From contig JAHEZL010000009.1 in assembly GCA_023251095.1 (NCBI GenBank), positions 62,001 through 126,000 on the forward strand: a DNA stretch of 64,000 nt. Direction: 5' to 3'. The DNA comes from Flavobacteriales bacterium. Lineage in GTDB: Bacteria > Bacteroidota > Bacteroidia > Flavobacteriales_C > GCA-002722245. This document shows positions 44,444-53,625 of the stretch, piece after piece; position 1 is the first letter of the stretch, and every line of letters starts with the position of its first letter. Both the position numbers and the translations under genes were made by a program. The notes under the pieces were generated by a model, which was not told the DNA's origin, did no database searches, and saw only the letters and a program-made list of their open reading frames with translations.

Positions 44444-44794
44444 ATGAAAAACCAAAAAGTATTTAAAATGTCTTTTGCCACTGTTTATCCCTGCTACATC
44501 AAAAAAGCGGAAAGGAAAGGTCGCACAAAAGCAGAAGTAGATGAAATCATTTTTTGGTTAACTGGATACAATCAAAAAACATTGCAAAAACTGATTGACA
44601 ATAAAACTGATTTCGAAATTTTTTTTGCTAAGGCACCACAACTCAATCCAAACGTTTCAAAAATCACAGGTGTAATTTGCGGTTATCGTGTGGAAGACAT
44701 CGAAGATGAACTCATGCAAAAGGTTCGTTATTTAGATAAGCTGATTGATGAACTGGCAAAAGGAAAAACAATGGAAAAGATTTTAAGGAAGTAA
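44444..44794 (+). CDS. DUF2200-family protein
   Basis: 116 residues, near the usual family length. [38 protein letters not shown] (positions about 5-42) and the C-terminal [28 protein letters not shown] are the DUF2200 signature. A soluble helical protein of unknown function, often found as an accessory gene beside resistance or stress genes. No operon partner here. Confidence 0.85.
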   Translation: MKNQKVFKMSFATVYPCYIKKAERKGRTKAEVDEIIFWLTGYNQKTLQKLIDNKTDFEIFFAKAPQLNPNVSKITGVICGYRVEDIEDELMQKVRYLDKLIDELAKGKTMEKILRK

Positions 44795-44858
44795 AATGAC
44801 AAACGAATAGCTTCTCTTAATGTCATTAAGTTAAGGATTTCAGGAAAGCGTCTTCGTA

Positions 44859-44919
44859 GAGACGGAAGATTTTCCGTCTCCGGCAAAGCATATTCAGAGA
44901 CGCAAAATTTTGCGTCTCT
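44859..44919. repeat. Two adjacent palindromes of the GAGACG family
   Basis: 44859-44880: GAGACGGAA, loop GATT, TTCCGTCTC. 44896-44919: AGAGACGCAAAA directly joined to its reverse complement (24 bp perfect). The second is nearly identical to the palindrome after etfA at 32953-32980. Confidence 0.75.
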
Positions 44920-44950
44920 ACAAGAAAAACCCCGCATTCGTTTGCTAATA

Positions 44951-45298
44951 TTACTTTACCATCGCTATTCTATTAAATTTTATTGCCATCGGTGTTTGAA
45001 TTCTCAGGATATATTCATCGCTTTCCAATTCACTCAGATTGAAAAAGGTGTATTGACTTCCCCGGTGAATGATTTTTTTCTGTAAAAATTTTCCGGAGAA
45101 ACTGAAAAGCTCAACAATCACATTTCCTGTATTGATGTTGTTCAATTCAATCATCATAATGGTTCCGCAAGCATAAGGCAGAATAAAAATCTTATAATTT
45201 TCATTGACCACCACAGGAGTTGAATGATCTGTTCCGGAAATTTCCTGTGCATAGATATTCAGGCTGAATAAGCACAATAAAACAAGGGCTGTTTTCAT
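44951..45298 (-). CDS. Small secreted protein resembling a lone T9SS sorting domain
   Basis: 115 residues. Signal peptide to about residue 18 (LNIYAQ). The rest resembles the beta-sandwich of a T9SS C-terminal domain: NTGNVIVELFSFSGKFLQKKI, then FNLSELESDEYILRIQ, the L-s-x-G-x-Y-x-l-r-i-like core. It lacks the usual YPNP-type opening, and there is no cargo domain before it. Either a truncated T9SS protein or a small protein using this fold for anchoring. Uncertain. Confidence 0.55.
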   Translation of the reverse strand: MKTALVLLCLFSLNIYAQEISGTDHSTPVVVNENYKIFILPYACGTIMMIELNNINTGNVIVELFSFSGKFLQKKIIHRGSQYTFFNLSELESDEYILRIQTPMAIKFNRIAMVK

Positions 45299-45429
45299 AA
45301 TAAGGGATTAGGTGTAATAGCAACGCAGCCCTCATTGCCCGAGTTGTTATAGTTTAAATGCTATTTGTTATAAGATTCGGTGAATTCAAAGTTTCAGCTC
45401 ACACAGAAGGAATGAATACAGCCCTTCCA

Positions 45430-46275
45430 CTAGTAAGAAATAGCTCCTCCCCTTCTCAAGTCCCAATTAAACGGAGTAAAATCAGGCGAAACAGGATGGC
45501 ATTGAACATCCATATGTGTACATGAAATATCACCAAAGTAAATAGCGATAGGTGCTTCGGAAGCATCCATAGCAGAGGCTATTTTCACCAAACCGTTCAA
45601 GCCGGCCAATTTAGTCGGATCAAAAATAATCCAATGTCCGTTCAAATAAGCTTCAAAACAGGCGTGAAAATCGGGTGGATTTAAATGGGAGGCATATGCA
45701 GCGAAATAGCGCGCCGGAATATCCAGTGCCCTGCACAAGGCAATACCCAGATGGGCGAAGTCTTTGCAAACACCTGCCGTGCGCACTAAAGTATCGGTAG
45801 CAGATGCGCTGGAATTGGTGGAACCTTGCACATAACTAATGTTGGTGAAAAGCCAATCTTCAATAGCCAATGCTTTTGAATACGCATCGGGTAAAGAACC
45901 AAAATTCTTCTTTGCAAATTCCATTAATTTATCAGATTCACAATGCCTGCTTGGTGAAATAAACGGCAATACATCATGGTCCATTTTAATAAAAGGCATG
46001 GGTTTTAAAAGTGTTTGCTCATCAATTTGCTTGTAGCTTGTCACTACCTGAGCCTGATAAGAAATGGTAAAAGAAACTCCCTTTTTCACCTCCATTTTTA
46101 TAAATCGGTTGTCGGAATTTTTTATTGTGAATTCTTCAAAGGCTATAGCGGGCGTAATAATCAGAGATTCGGACTCAATGATCTGAGTGTCCGATTTCAT
46201 CGCCATGATATTAAAAAAGAAAGTGGTATCGGAAAAAATATCGTACGATAAGGTACTACTAACAGTAAACTTCAT
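45430..46275 (-). CDS. Transglutaminase-like domain protein
   Basis: 281 residues, cytoplasmic (no signal). An N-terminal beta domain is followed by the transglutaminase-like core: Cys in AGVCKDFAHLGIALCRALDIPARY, His in NPPDFHACFEAYLNGHW and Asp in IIFDPTKLAG form the papain-like Cys-His-Asp triad. Homologues are annotated as cysteine peptidases or transglutaminases and often sit with circularly permuted ATP-grasp genes, which are not seen here. Confidence 0.85.
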   Translation of the reverse strand: MKFTVSSTLSYDIFSDTTFFFNIMAMKSDTQIIESESLIITPAIAFEEFTIKNSDNRFIKMEVKKGVSFTISYQAQVVTSYKQIDEQTLLKPMPFIKMDHDVLPFISPSRHCESDKLMEFAKKNFGSLPDAYSKALAIEDWLFTNISYVQGSTNSSASATDTLVRTAGVCKDFAHLGIALCRALDIPARYFAAYASHLNPPDFHACFEAYLNGHWIIFDPTKLAGLNGLVKIASAMDASEAPIAIYFGDISCTHMDVQCHPVSPDFTPFNWDLRRGGAISY

Positions 46276-46342
46276 AGCGTGAAAGTAGACTTTTAGAAGA
46301 ACTATTTAGCATAGACAACTAACGTTAATCATTCCCTTATTT

Positions 46343-46350
46343 TATCTTTG
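46343..46350 (+). promoter_or_regulatory. Predicted -7 box of the EamA-family gene
   Basis: TATCTTTG matches TAnnTTTG. Transcription would start near 46357, leaving about 15 bases before the GTG at 46372. No clear -33. Confidence 0.35.
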
Positions 46351-46371
46351 ACAATATAAACCATCGAAAAA

Positions 46372-47256
46372 GTGAATAACGACGCATCAAATAAGGAGAA
46401 GCTTTTTCTTTTGGGAATGATAGCCAGTATGTTTTGCTGGGGTTTAAGCTGGGCATCGGCAAAGGTTTTGGGAAGTTACGGACCGGCAATTTCTATTTCA
46501 TTAATTCGCTACGTTACCACATTTATTTCCTTGTTGATTTTACTTTTGATAACGCGTAAAAATTTAAGCATCAAACGAAGCGGATTAAAGGACCTTATTA
46601 TTACATCTATCATACTTGCCCTCTACTTTTATTTATTCTTTAAAGGATTGGAAGAAGGTCTGGCAGGAGCCGGAGGTGTTTTGGTAACGATATTGAATCC
46701 GATTTTTTCTTATTTAATAATGCTATTGATATCGTGGAAAAAGCCAAGTAAAAATGAAGCTATTGGTTTATCGGTAGGATTAATTGCCGGAGCAATTCTA
46801 TTAAAAGTGTGGGATCCATCCAACAGTTTGCTCAGTGCAGGCAACATCTATTTCTTACTGGCATCGGTTTCATGGGCTGTATTGAGTGTATTTACCAGTA
46901 AGTTTTCCAAGCATGGATCGCCCGTGGTGTATAGTTTTTGGATGTATGGCATTTGTTGTTTTCTAACCTTTTTATTCACCAACAATGCTGAGAACATCAG
47001 CGTTTTTGAAAAAGCCGATGCACTTTTTTGGGGCAACTTGTTTTTTAGCGCCACTATTACAACAGCCTTCGCTACCACTTTTTACTTTGTAGCAACTTCA
47101 AAATTAGGCGCAAGCAAAGCCAGTAGTTTTATATTTCTGGTGCCTTTTACCGCCGCTATGGGTTCATGGATTTTCTTAAATGAAATACCACAATGGCACA
47201 CCATCGTTGGCGGAATACTAGGCATAGGGGCAGTATATATCCTGAATAAAAAATAA
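46372..47256 (+). CDS. EamA/DMT-family metabolite exporter
   Basis: 294 residues with a GTG start. About ten hydrophobic helices form two EamA repeats. MIASMFCWGLSWASAKVLGSYGPAISISLIRYV (about 16-48) is the first-repeat signature, and FSATITTAFATTFYFVATSKLGASKASSFIFLVPFTAAM (about 217-255) the second. Exports small metabolites or amino acids across the inner membrane. The substrate is not predictable. Convergent with the next small gene. Confidence 0.9.
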   Translation: MNNDASNKEKLFLLGMIASMFCWGLSWASAKVLGSYGPAISISLIRYVTTFISLLILLLITRKNLSIKRSGLKDLIITSIILALYFYLFFKGLEEGLAGAGGVLVTILNPIFSYLIMLLISWKKPSKNEAIGLSVGLIAGAILLKVWDPSNSLLSAGNIYFLLASVSWAVLSVFTSKFSKHGSPVVYSFWMYGICCFLTFLFTNNAENISVFEKADALFWGNLFFSATITTAFATTFYFVATSKLGASKASSFIFLVPFTAAMGSWIFLNEIPQWHTIVGGILGIGAVYILNKK

Positions 47257-47284
47257 TTAGGGACAGACGTTATTTTCATCTGCT

Positions 47285-47464
47285 CTATTTCAAAATCTCT
47301 TCGTATTCTTTAAATCTATGTTCACGGATCGGTCGGATTTTTGGCTCGGTGCAAAAATACAACAACAAACAAGGAGCAATATTTTTGTATTTCTCCACAT
47401 ATTCAAATCCTGTCAACTCGTTGTTTTGAATCCGCTGTTTTATTTTGTTATGATAAGGATACAT
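47285..47464 (-). CDS. Small conserved hypothetical protein
   Basis: 59 residues from the internal ATG at 47464 (MYPYHNKIKQRIQNNELTG). A start 16 codons earlier is also open. The ending TEPKIRPIREHRFKEYEEILK, with PIR-x-H-R-x-x-E-Y, recalls small conserved proteins I have seen across phyla, but I cannot name the family. Soluble, basic, alpha/beta. Confidence 0.5.
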   Translation of the reverse strand: MYPYHNKIKQRIQNNELTGFEYVEKYKNIAPCLLLYFCTEPKIRPIREHRFKEYEEILK

Positions 47465-47493
47465 ATATTTAAATTTACAAAAATTCATGATAC

Positions 47494-47823
47494 ATGTGGA
47501 CAACTGAATCACTCTGGTTTGAAATAGCTCTTGTCAGCATTATATATGCTTTAGGCAATATACTGATGGGGCATTTTGAAGAACGCACACCGAAACTCCG
47601 AAGAGTTGGCAAATATCTTTTAACGCTTTTAATAGTTTGTTGTATTTCGGTTTTCCTGGGCAGAATAGTATCTATGATATTATTGGCGAGTTTAATTATT
47701 CCGGTGTTATTGGTACATGGATATTATTTACCAAAGAAAAAAGGAATCAATGGCTGGACAGGTGAACCCAAAAGTAAATATTACGAATTTCGTAAATGGG
47801 ATAAGGACATATTTTCAAAATGA
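47494..47823 (+). CDS. Hypothetical small membrane protein
   Basis: 109 residues. Three hydrophobic segments (about 8-25, 41-58, 60-80) and a soluble tail ending GWTGEPKSKYYEFRKWDKDIF. No family recognised. It overlaps the 5' side of the divergent small gene only in its longer version. It probably forms a pair with the next gene, 20 bases downstream. Confidence 0.55.
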   Translation: MWTTESLWFEIALVSIIYALGNILMGHFEERTPKLRRVGKYLLTLLIVCCISVFLGRIVSMILLASLIIPVLLVHGYYLPKKKGINGWTGEPKSKYYEFRKWDKDIFSK

Positions 47824-47843
47824 ATAATTAAAGATAAAAACAC

Positions 47844-48146
47844 ATGATATTTATAACTCAATTAATTTACATCATTAGTGGACAGGAAAAAGTTTTTGAT
47901 GAATTTGAAAATATTGCGATTCCAACAATTATAAAATACAATGGACGCCTTTTGTTGCGAATCCGACCAACAGACAACACATATATTGAACATCACATCG
48001 ACAAACCATACGAAATTCATTTGGTAGAATTTGATACACTCCAAGATTTTGAAAACTTCAAACAAGACGAAGAGCGGAAGAAATTTTTACACTTAAAGGA
48101 GCAATCCATTAAGACCTCCATTTTAATTCAGGGAATAAAACTATAA
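47844..48146 (+). CDS. DUF1330-like small protein
   Basis: 100 residues of ferredoxin-like alpha/beta pattern. YIISGQEKVFDEFENIAIPTIIKYNGRLLLRIRP (about 9-42) with PYEIHLVEFDTLQDFENFKQDEERKKFLHLKEQSI is the pattern of the dimeric alpha-beta barrel DUF1330 group. Function unknown. Convergent with the lipoprotein gene at 48159. Confidence 0.65.
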   Translation: MIFITQLIYIISGQEKVFDEFENIAIPTIIKYNGRLLLRIRPTDNTYIEHHIDKPYEIHLVEFDTLQDFENFKQDEERKKFLHLKEQSIKTSILIQGIKL

Positions 48147-48158
48147 TGACAGCGCCGA

Positions 48159-48719
48159 TTATATCGGTTGATAGCAATAATTAATATAACTGTTCAATTC
48201 AATATCCATATAAAAAGTACCGGTTAAGTTATTTTTTTTACCTCGTGAAATAAACATTATCACATAGGAAGATCCGGCAGGAAATTTCAATAGGTCGTCA
48301 TGACATTCATAAATGTAAGTAGTGCTGCTGTCTTTATTCAAAACAATAGTATGAACGATGGGAGCAACAGATTGATCTGAACAAGTAACGACAACTGACA
48401 TTGTATCAATCAAATTAAAATTAGCCTGATGCGTATTGTAGTCCTTTATTGTGCATTTAAAACCATTAAAAAACGAAGCCGAAATTTCGCTGCGTTCAGC
48501 GTATGTTTTACCTAATGTTGCATACAAATAATCCTTTGAACTCAATTTAGGAGTGCAATAGAAAGTATCATTAGCAGGAAATTTTGATAAGGAAATCGTG
48601 GAAGAATTATAGGTCCCATTAGTAGTCCCTTTATCACAAACCTTTGATTTAATACAGCCATTCAAAATAAGAAGTCCGAGAAAAAATAAAACTACAGAAG
48701 AAGAAATTTTGCTGATCAT
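48159..48719 (-). CDS. Hypothetical lipoprotein
   Basis: 186 residues. Lipobox LLILNGCIKS. The mature part holds several Cys (SKVCDKGT, TFYCTPK, FKCTIKDY, VVTCSDQS, YECHDD) that may form disulfides, and a Thr/Ser-rich beta pattern. No family recognised. Confidence 0.65.
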   Translation of the reverse strand: MISKISSSVVLFFLGLLILNGCIKSKVCDKGTTNGTYNSSTISLSKFPANDTFYCTPKLSSKDYLYATLGKTYAERSEISASFFNGFKCTIKDYNTHQANFNLIDTMSVVVTCSDQSVAPIVHTIVLNKDSSTTYIYECHDDLLKFPAGSSYVIMFISRGKKNNLTGTFYMDIELNSYINYCYQPI

Positions 48720-48864
48720 TTTTCGCGTTTAAAAATTAAAATGTTTTTAAAGCTAATTCTTAATTCATTCAATTGAAAATAATTTTCATCCCTGCTTTGC
48801 TTGGGTGTCTTAACAAATCTTCCCTCTAAATTATTGACGCTCTCCATTTTAACTTCAAAATATT

Positions 48865-48895
48865 TTTTGTCGTCAACACCGTTTTCCGTAATTTC
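48865..48895 (+). promoter_or_regulatory. Predicted promoter of the beta-helix T9SS gene
   Basis: TTTG (48865-48868), 19 bases, then TAATTTCG (48888-48895), one mismatch from the consensus. The ATG at 48923 is 27 bases downstream. Confidence 0.5.
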
Positions 48896-48922
48896 GCAGC
48901 ATCTTTCTTAACCGGGCACCAA

Positions 48923-51169
48923 ATGAAAAAACTTTTACTCGTCCTCCTTGCGTCTTGTTGTGTATCTGCATACGCCATGTATCCTGCAGGAACTTATTAT
49001 ATCGGCGGAAAAAACGACGATTTTAAATCCATCAGTGCAGCCTTCGATTCGCTTTACGAAAAAGGTATTGCAGGAAGTGTTACCCTGAAAATACGCTCCG
49101 GACTCTATCTGGAAAACTTTGTCATCAGGGATATTAAAAGAGAGTCTCTCCTTCACTCGATCACACTGGAATCGGAAAGCGGCAACAGCAACGACGTTAT
49201 TGTTCAACATACCGCAGAAGGTTATGCCGACAATTACATTGTTAAGCTGGACTCTGCCTTAGGAGTAACTATTCAAAACATTTCCTTCTTCACCAAAGGA
49301 AATCAATACTATCAACAGGTTTGCCTCCGCAAATCAAAAACGATTCAATTCATCGGCAACAAGTTCATTGCTCCTATCATTACATCTATGATCATGGTAC
49401 AGGGAGAAGGCAGCACCTGTATTGTGGGCACTAATTCCGAAGGACATAACGACGCCATCGTTTTTGATAAAAACAGTTTTTACGGAGGATACATCGCCAT
49501 CAATATTTCCGGGGATTACATGGGTAATTACGATTCCAACATCACCATCAGCAACAACACTTTTAAAAATGCCAGTTACTCCAGCATCAACGCTTACATG
49601 GCCGACAACATGGATATATCCAACAACACCATCCTGAGCGATGATCAGTATTACGCCATTTCTCTTTACCAAGTGCTGGCGAGCAAGGGCATTAATATTC
49701 ATGACAACTACAGCAACAAAGGACGCATCGACCTGCAGTACTGCATGAGTCCCGACGGCAAGAACAACAACATAAAAATTTACAACAACCGCGTAGTGGC
49801 GAAAGGAACTGCGCTTTACCTCGGGGACACTAAAGGTGCTTATGTGTACCACAACTCCTTCCTTTCTACCAATTATGCAGAAGGCAGCCAGCTCATCACC
49901 TTGTACAACGACAGTGCGCTGGCCCTGCGCAACAACCTTTTCATCAGCCAATACAACTCTTACTATTACGTTTACCAAATCCAGAATGAAACCATCGATA
50001 ACAACGCTTACTACTCGGCACAAAATGCTTTTTGTCCGAATCTGGAGGTTTTTTCTTTCACCGACTGGAAGGAAAGAGGCTACGACAAAAATGGTGTTGA
50101 AGTAGATAAAATTGCTTTCATTGATGATGACATGACTACACTTCGATTGGCAGCAGCACAAGATACTTTGATCAGTGCATTCAACGACAACAACTCTTAT
50201 CCTGAGGATTGTGACAACGAGCTGCGCGATAAAAAACCTTATTACGGTGCCGATGAATATGTATACAAAGGCAGTCCGGTGGCTTTTCTCAAAGGAACCA
50301 TTCTTTGCGGAAAAGACACTGTGAAAGCGGGCAAGGTGTTGCTCTACGCCGATGTCACCAACAACAAAGTATTTGATATTGTTGACGAGCAGGAAATCGA
50401 TATTTACGGTCACTACCAGATGGAAAATTTCATTCAGAGAAATTATATCCTGAAAGTGATTCCTTCGGAAACCGTGTATCCTGATCTCATTCCTACTTAT
50501 AACGGAAGCGTGATGGATTGGGAAAAAGCAACATTCTTCCAGCCCGACTCAGGAAAATACACCACCGTAGATATCAACGTTATTAAAATGGCGCCAATGA
50601 GCACTGATGTGGGATCTATCAGCGGTTATGTTTTTTCCGACGGCAGCTTTAAAACCAATGATCCTATTCCCGGACTCGATATTATCCTCGACAAGATTCC
50701 GCCATCAACTTCTGTAAAAATGACTAAAACCGATGGCAGCGGATATTATCAATTCCAAAATCTTCCTATGGGCAACTACAAAGTCAACGTGGATATTCCG
50801 GGCATTGGCGTAACAGCCATTCATCAGGTGGATGTCACTCCGCAGGACGCCGACCAGACTCACCTTGATTATTGCGTTGACAATACCGTGAACATTTGTG
50901 CAAGCGCAACCGGCCAGCAAAAAAACAAAATGCGCAACGTTACTATATTTCCTAATCCTTTCAGCTCTTTTGTATCTATTGCATTACCCGGAGATTTCAG
51001 CGCTGCTCAGATAAACATATATGATGTGCTCGGACAAGAAGTACTCACGCAAAAAATCACTGCTGGCGAAACTTTCATTTTACCAACGGATGTACTATCA
51101 GATGGTGCTTACCTGCTACAGTTGACTATTGACGGGCAAATCCTGAAACAAAAGATGATGAAGCAATAG
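48923..51169 (+). CDS. T9SS-secreted parallel beta-helix protein
   Basis: 748 residues. Signal peptide to about residue 19. Residues about 25-370 form a right-handed beta-helix: repeated N-x-(I/V)-x-(I/N)-x-x-N-x-(F/I) steps such as NITISNNTFKNASYSSINAYMADNMDISNNTI (about 208-240). Residues about 565-640 form a Cna-B-like/SdrD domain (GSISGYVFSDG, GSGYYQFQNLPMGNYKVNVDIPG). From about 670 there is a T9SS type A sorting domain (VTIFPNPFSSFVSIALPG to LKQKMMKQ). Beta-helices of this kind bind or cleave polysaccharide. No catalytic residues are identified. Confidence 0.85.
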   Translation: MKKLLLVLLASCCVSAYAMYPAGTYYIGGKNDDFKSISAAFDSLYEKGIAGSVTLKIRSGLYLENFVIRDIKRESLLHSITLESESGNSNDVIVQHTAEGYADNYIVKLDSALGVTIQNISFFTKGNQYYQQVCLRKSKTIQFIGNKFIAPIITSMIMVQGEGSTCIVGTNSEGHNDAIVFDKNSFYGGYIAINISGDYMGNYDSNITISNNTFKNASYSSINAYMADNMDISNNTILSDDQYYAISLYQVLASKGINIHDNYSNKGRIDLQYCMSPDGKNNNIKIYNNRVVAKGTALYLGDTKGAYVYHNSFLSTNYAEGSQLITLYNDSALALRNNLFISQYNSYYYVYQIQNETIDNNAYYSAQNAFCPNLEVFSFTDWKERGYDKNGVEVDKIAFIDDDMTTLRLAAAQDTLISAFNDNNSYPEDCDNELRDKKPYYGADEYVYKGSPVAFLKGTILCGKDTVKAGKVLLYADVTNNKVFDIVDEQEIDIYGHYQMENFIQRNYILKVIPSETVYPDLIPTYNGSVMDWEKATFFQPDSGKYTTVDINVIKMAPMSTDVGSISGYVFSDGSFKTNDPIPGLDIILDKIPPSTSVKMTKTDGSGYYQFQNLPMGNYKVNVDIPGIGVTAIHQVDVTPQDADQTHLDYCVDNTVNICASATGQQKNKMRNVTIFPNPFSSFVSIALPGDFSAAQINIYDVLGQEVLTQKITAGETFILPTDVLSDGAYLLQLTIDGQILKQKMMKQ

Positions 51170-51236
51170 GGTTCAGGAACTTCCTGATAGGAAAAATAAA
51201 AACCCAATTAATTCCGTTAAGCAATAAACATATGCT

Positions 51237-51581
51237 TTGAACTACTGCGTTTATGTCATAGAATTATCGCGGCGCGTATTTAACGAAAATGCTAAATTCC
51301 GCGCCGCAAATCCACAATTCAATGGGATGTTGCAATGCTTGTATGTAGGCATGACAAGCAAAACTCCGCAAGAAAGATTTTTGCAACACAAAAGCGGATA
51401 TGTAAATAAAAAAGGACACAAACTTTCCTCCAACATCGTTCAAAAATACGGCTCATTTTTACGGCCAAGTTTGTACAATCACTTACATGGAATAGAAATG
51501 ACTCAGGAAGAAGCGCTTAAAATGGAAGAAAAGCTGGCGCTGGAATTGCGTAGAAAAGGATATGCAGTGTGGTTTAATTAG
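51237..51581 (+). CDS. GIY-YIG-like small nuclease-domain protein
   Basis: 114 residues from TTG 51237. The ATG three bases earlier in another frame hits TGA at once. NYCVYVIEL and LQCLYVGMTSKTPQERFLQHKSG give the GIY...YIG-type core (VYV and LYVG) with the Arg of the catalytic helix (ERFLQH). A C-terminal helix has Glu (MEEKLALELRRKGY). Stand-alone GIY-YIG proteins may be repair or housekeeping nucleases. Activity is unproven. Confidence 0.65.
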   Translation: MNYCVYVIELSRRVFNENAKFRAANPQFNGMLQCLYVGMTSKTPQERFLQHKSGYVNKKGHKLSSNIVQKYGSFLRPSLYNHLHGIEMTQEEALKMEEKLALELRRKGYAVWFN

Positions 51582-52437
51582 TCCATCTTCAAAACCACCG
51601 AATACAACTTCCGCCCTATTCCCCGAAACAACTCATCTGTAATGTAAACTTCATTAGAGCTCACGAAGCAAACAGCTTCCTTTTGAGTGGAGTAAGGAAA
51701 TTTGATTACCGTATTTTTTCCGCTGAAAAAATCGTCGCCGCTGAAATCGCTAAACAACCACATTTTATTACTTGATAGCAATACTAATTTCGATTTATCT
51801 GGACTCAATGCTGCAGCCGAAATCCAATAATTAAACATTTGTTTTCCACCGGTATTGAAGGAGCTGATTTTTCTGGCAACATATTTTCCTGCCGAATCGG
51901 GAAGCTGATAGAGATTGGTTTTTCCGTTGAAAGGCTTCGTTCTGTTTTTTGAAAATAAATACAAAGAACCGTTCATCCACACTATGGCTTCACAATCAAA
52001 ATTTTTAGCGGTATCGGCAGGAGGAAAATCTTTTTGATCTTCGTAAGAATAGTAAATCACCTGCGCTGCGATAGAATCTCCCGAAAATTTATCGGGATTT
52101 GGAATTTTAAAAATGCTGAGGTCTTTAGAGTCATTTAAATTATTTCCTATGTTAGCGATGTAAAAATTTCCGGAATCATCGCGGGTTAAATCCTCCCAGT
52201 CGCGGTTCCATGAACCAATAATTCTTACAGTACGAATTAAATTCCCGAGGGTATCACACAAATACAAAGCGGGCTCTCCTCCACTGTCATTGATCGTCCA
52301 TACTTTATTTTATCACTCGCTACAATCCCCGAAGTTTCTTCAACAATAGCAGGTAAAGAGCAAATGGTGCGCAAAGTTTGTGCAGTGCTGTATTGAACAA
52401 AAAGGAAAAAGAAAAAAAGAAAAAACAGTTTTTTCAT
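51578..52437 (-). pseudogene. Secreted SdiA-regulated/esterase-like protein gene split by a frameshift
   Basis: Two frames make one protein. The first starts at 52437 (MKKLFFLFFFFLFVQYSTAQ signal, then VEETSGIVASDKIK). The second continues TINDSGGEPALYLCDTLGNLIRTV and runs to 51578, in a six-bladed propeller style (DWEDLTRDDSGNFYIANIGNN). The switch is needed near 52301-52308 (AAAATAAAGTA on the minus strand), net minus one or plus two bases. Total 860 nt, about 286 residues if repaired. Real mutation or sequencing error cannot be separated here. It overlaps the GIY-YIG gene end by 4 bases. Confidence 0.75.
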
Positions 52438-52439
52438 CG

Positions 52440-52991
52440 TTAAAATTTCCAGCCTAATTTTACAGATACTTCGGGAGTAAATAACATAGGCGTGTATTTT
52501 ACAGTATCGATATACCGACTGTTGTTGCCACTAATTCTTGTATGCAAAGCCAGCCACGGAGTGGTATATAATCCTTTCCACAAAAAAATATTGTAGCCGC
52601 CGCCAAGGCTGAATACCCAGCTTTGCACCCGGCCTGCATAATTATTTGTAGTAATGGCTTCGTTGTTCCAATAACCAATACCCGGACCGAACCACAATCC
52701 TTTGAAATCCTCTTTTAAAAAATATTCAGCAGAAATACCAACAGCATGAGTTCTGTCTTTTTGAAATCCGCTTTGTAAAACAAAAGGAGGAATATTTGCT
52801 TCGGCATACGACATACGAACACGGAATTTATTTTTACCCACCCATGCCGTTCCAATAAAACCATTGAGTACGTACGGCAAAACATCCTGTTCAACACCAA
52901 TACTCATTTTGCTTGATACACTTTGCCCTTGTAAAGTATTTGCTGCAAAAGAAATGCAGAGGAATAAGAGTGCTGCAAATTTAAAATTCAT
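52440..52991 (-). CDS. Hypothetical outer-membrane barrel protein
   Basis: 183 residues. Signal peptide to about residue 23 (AANTLQGQ). Repeated amphipathic strands follow (FRVRMSYAEANIPPFVLQSGFQ; WFGPGIGYWNNEAITTNNYAG; VFSLGGGYNIFLWKGLYTTPW), ending in the barrel-type C-terminal Phe (SVKLGWKF). Two bases separate it from the frameshifted gene downstream, so they probably share a transcript. Confidence 0.7.
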   Translation of the reverse strand: MNFKFAALLFLCISFAANTLQGQSVSSKMSIGVEQDVLPYVLNGFIGTAWVGKNKFRVRMSYAEANIPPFVLQSGFQKDRTHAVGISAEYFLKEDFKGLWFGPGIGYWNNEAITTNNYAGRVQSWVFSLGGGYNIFLWKGLYTTPWLALHTRISGNNSRYIDTVKYTPMLFTPEVSVKLGWKF

Positions 52992-53076
52992 AGAATGCTT
53001 CTTTGAGGAATCATCCGAAAATATAAAAAATAAAAAGAACTAAAGACAAGCATTATTTTTCTTGCAAAAAAGCATA

Positions 53077-53107
53077 TTGAAATCCTGGCGGCAGATCAGT
53101 ACTTTAG
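53077..53107 (+). promoter_or_regulatory. Predicted promoter of the DUF1348 gene
   Basis: TTG (53077-53079), 20 bases, then TACTTTAG (53100-53107), one mismatch. The ATG at 53127 is 19 bases downstream. Confidence 0.35.
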
Positions 53108-53126
53108 CAAGTAATAAATAAAAATA

Positions 53127-53540
53127 ATGGAACAAAAATTACCACTTCCACCTTTCAATTTCGAAACAGCCACACAAAAAGTAAAAATGGCTGAAGATGC
53201 CTGGAACACTAAAGATCCTGAAAGAGTATCATCGGCCTATACCATAAATACCGAGTGGCGCAACAGGGATCAATTTATTAATGGCAGAGAAGAAGTAAAA
53301 ACCTTTTTGAAATTGAAATGGGAAAAAGAATTGGAGTATAAACTCAAAAAGGAATTGTGGGCATTTACAAACAACCGGATAGCAGTTCGCTTTGAATATG
53401 AATGGCGCGACAATGCTGGACAATGGTATCGTTCCTATGGAAATGAAAATTGGGAATTTGATGAAAATGGTTTCATGAAAAAACGTTTTGCAAGTATCAA
53501 CGACCTAAAAATTGAAGAAACGCAGCGAAGAGTATTTTAA
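53127..53540 (+). CDS. DUF1348 NTF2-like protein
   Basis: 137 residues. [54 protein letters not shown] (about 8-61) and [38 protein letters not shown] are typical of DUF1348 in the NTF2/SnoaL fold. Members are a little longer at the C-terminus. Here it ends shortly after ETQRRVF. Probably a cytoplasmic protein with a small-molecule pocket. Function unknown. Confidence 0.88.
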   Translation: MEQKLPLPPFNFETATQKVKMAEDAWNTKDPERVSSAYTINTEWRNRDQFINGREEVKTFLKLKWEKELEYKLKKELWAFTNNRIAVRFEYEWRDNAGQWYRSYGNENWEFDENGFMKKRFASINDLKIEETQRRVF

Positions 53541-53571
53541 AAACTTTGCAGGCGTAAATGAATTTTTTTAG

Positions 53572-53603
53572 AAAAAAAAACGGACAGAGTAAATCTGTCC
53601 GTT
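53572..53603 (-). terminator. Intrinsic terminator of the OprP-like porin gene
   Basis: CGGACAGA (53581-53588), loop of five, TCTGTCCG (53594-53601), with AA/TT extension. On the minus strand it is followed by nine T (53580-53572). Confidence 0.85.
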
Positions 53604-53625
53604 CCTTCAATTTAAAACGCTATTT

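Noticed and set aside
49334-50413. 359-residue frame on the minus strand
   Set aside because: It lies entirely antisense to the beta-helix T9SS gene, which has a signal peptide, repeats and a sorting domain. The antisense protein is Val/Ile-rich without motifs, a shadow of the repeated Asn-rich codons.
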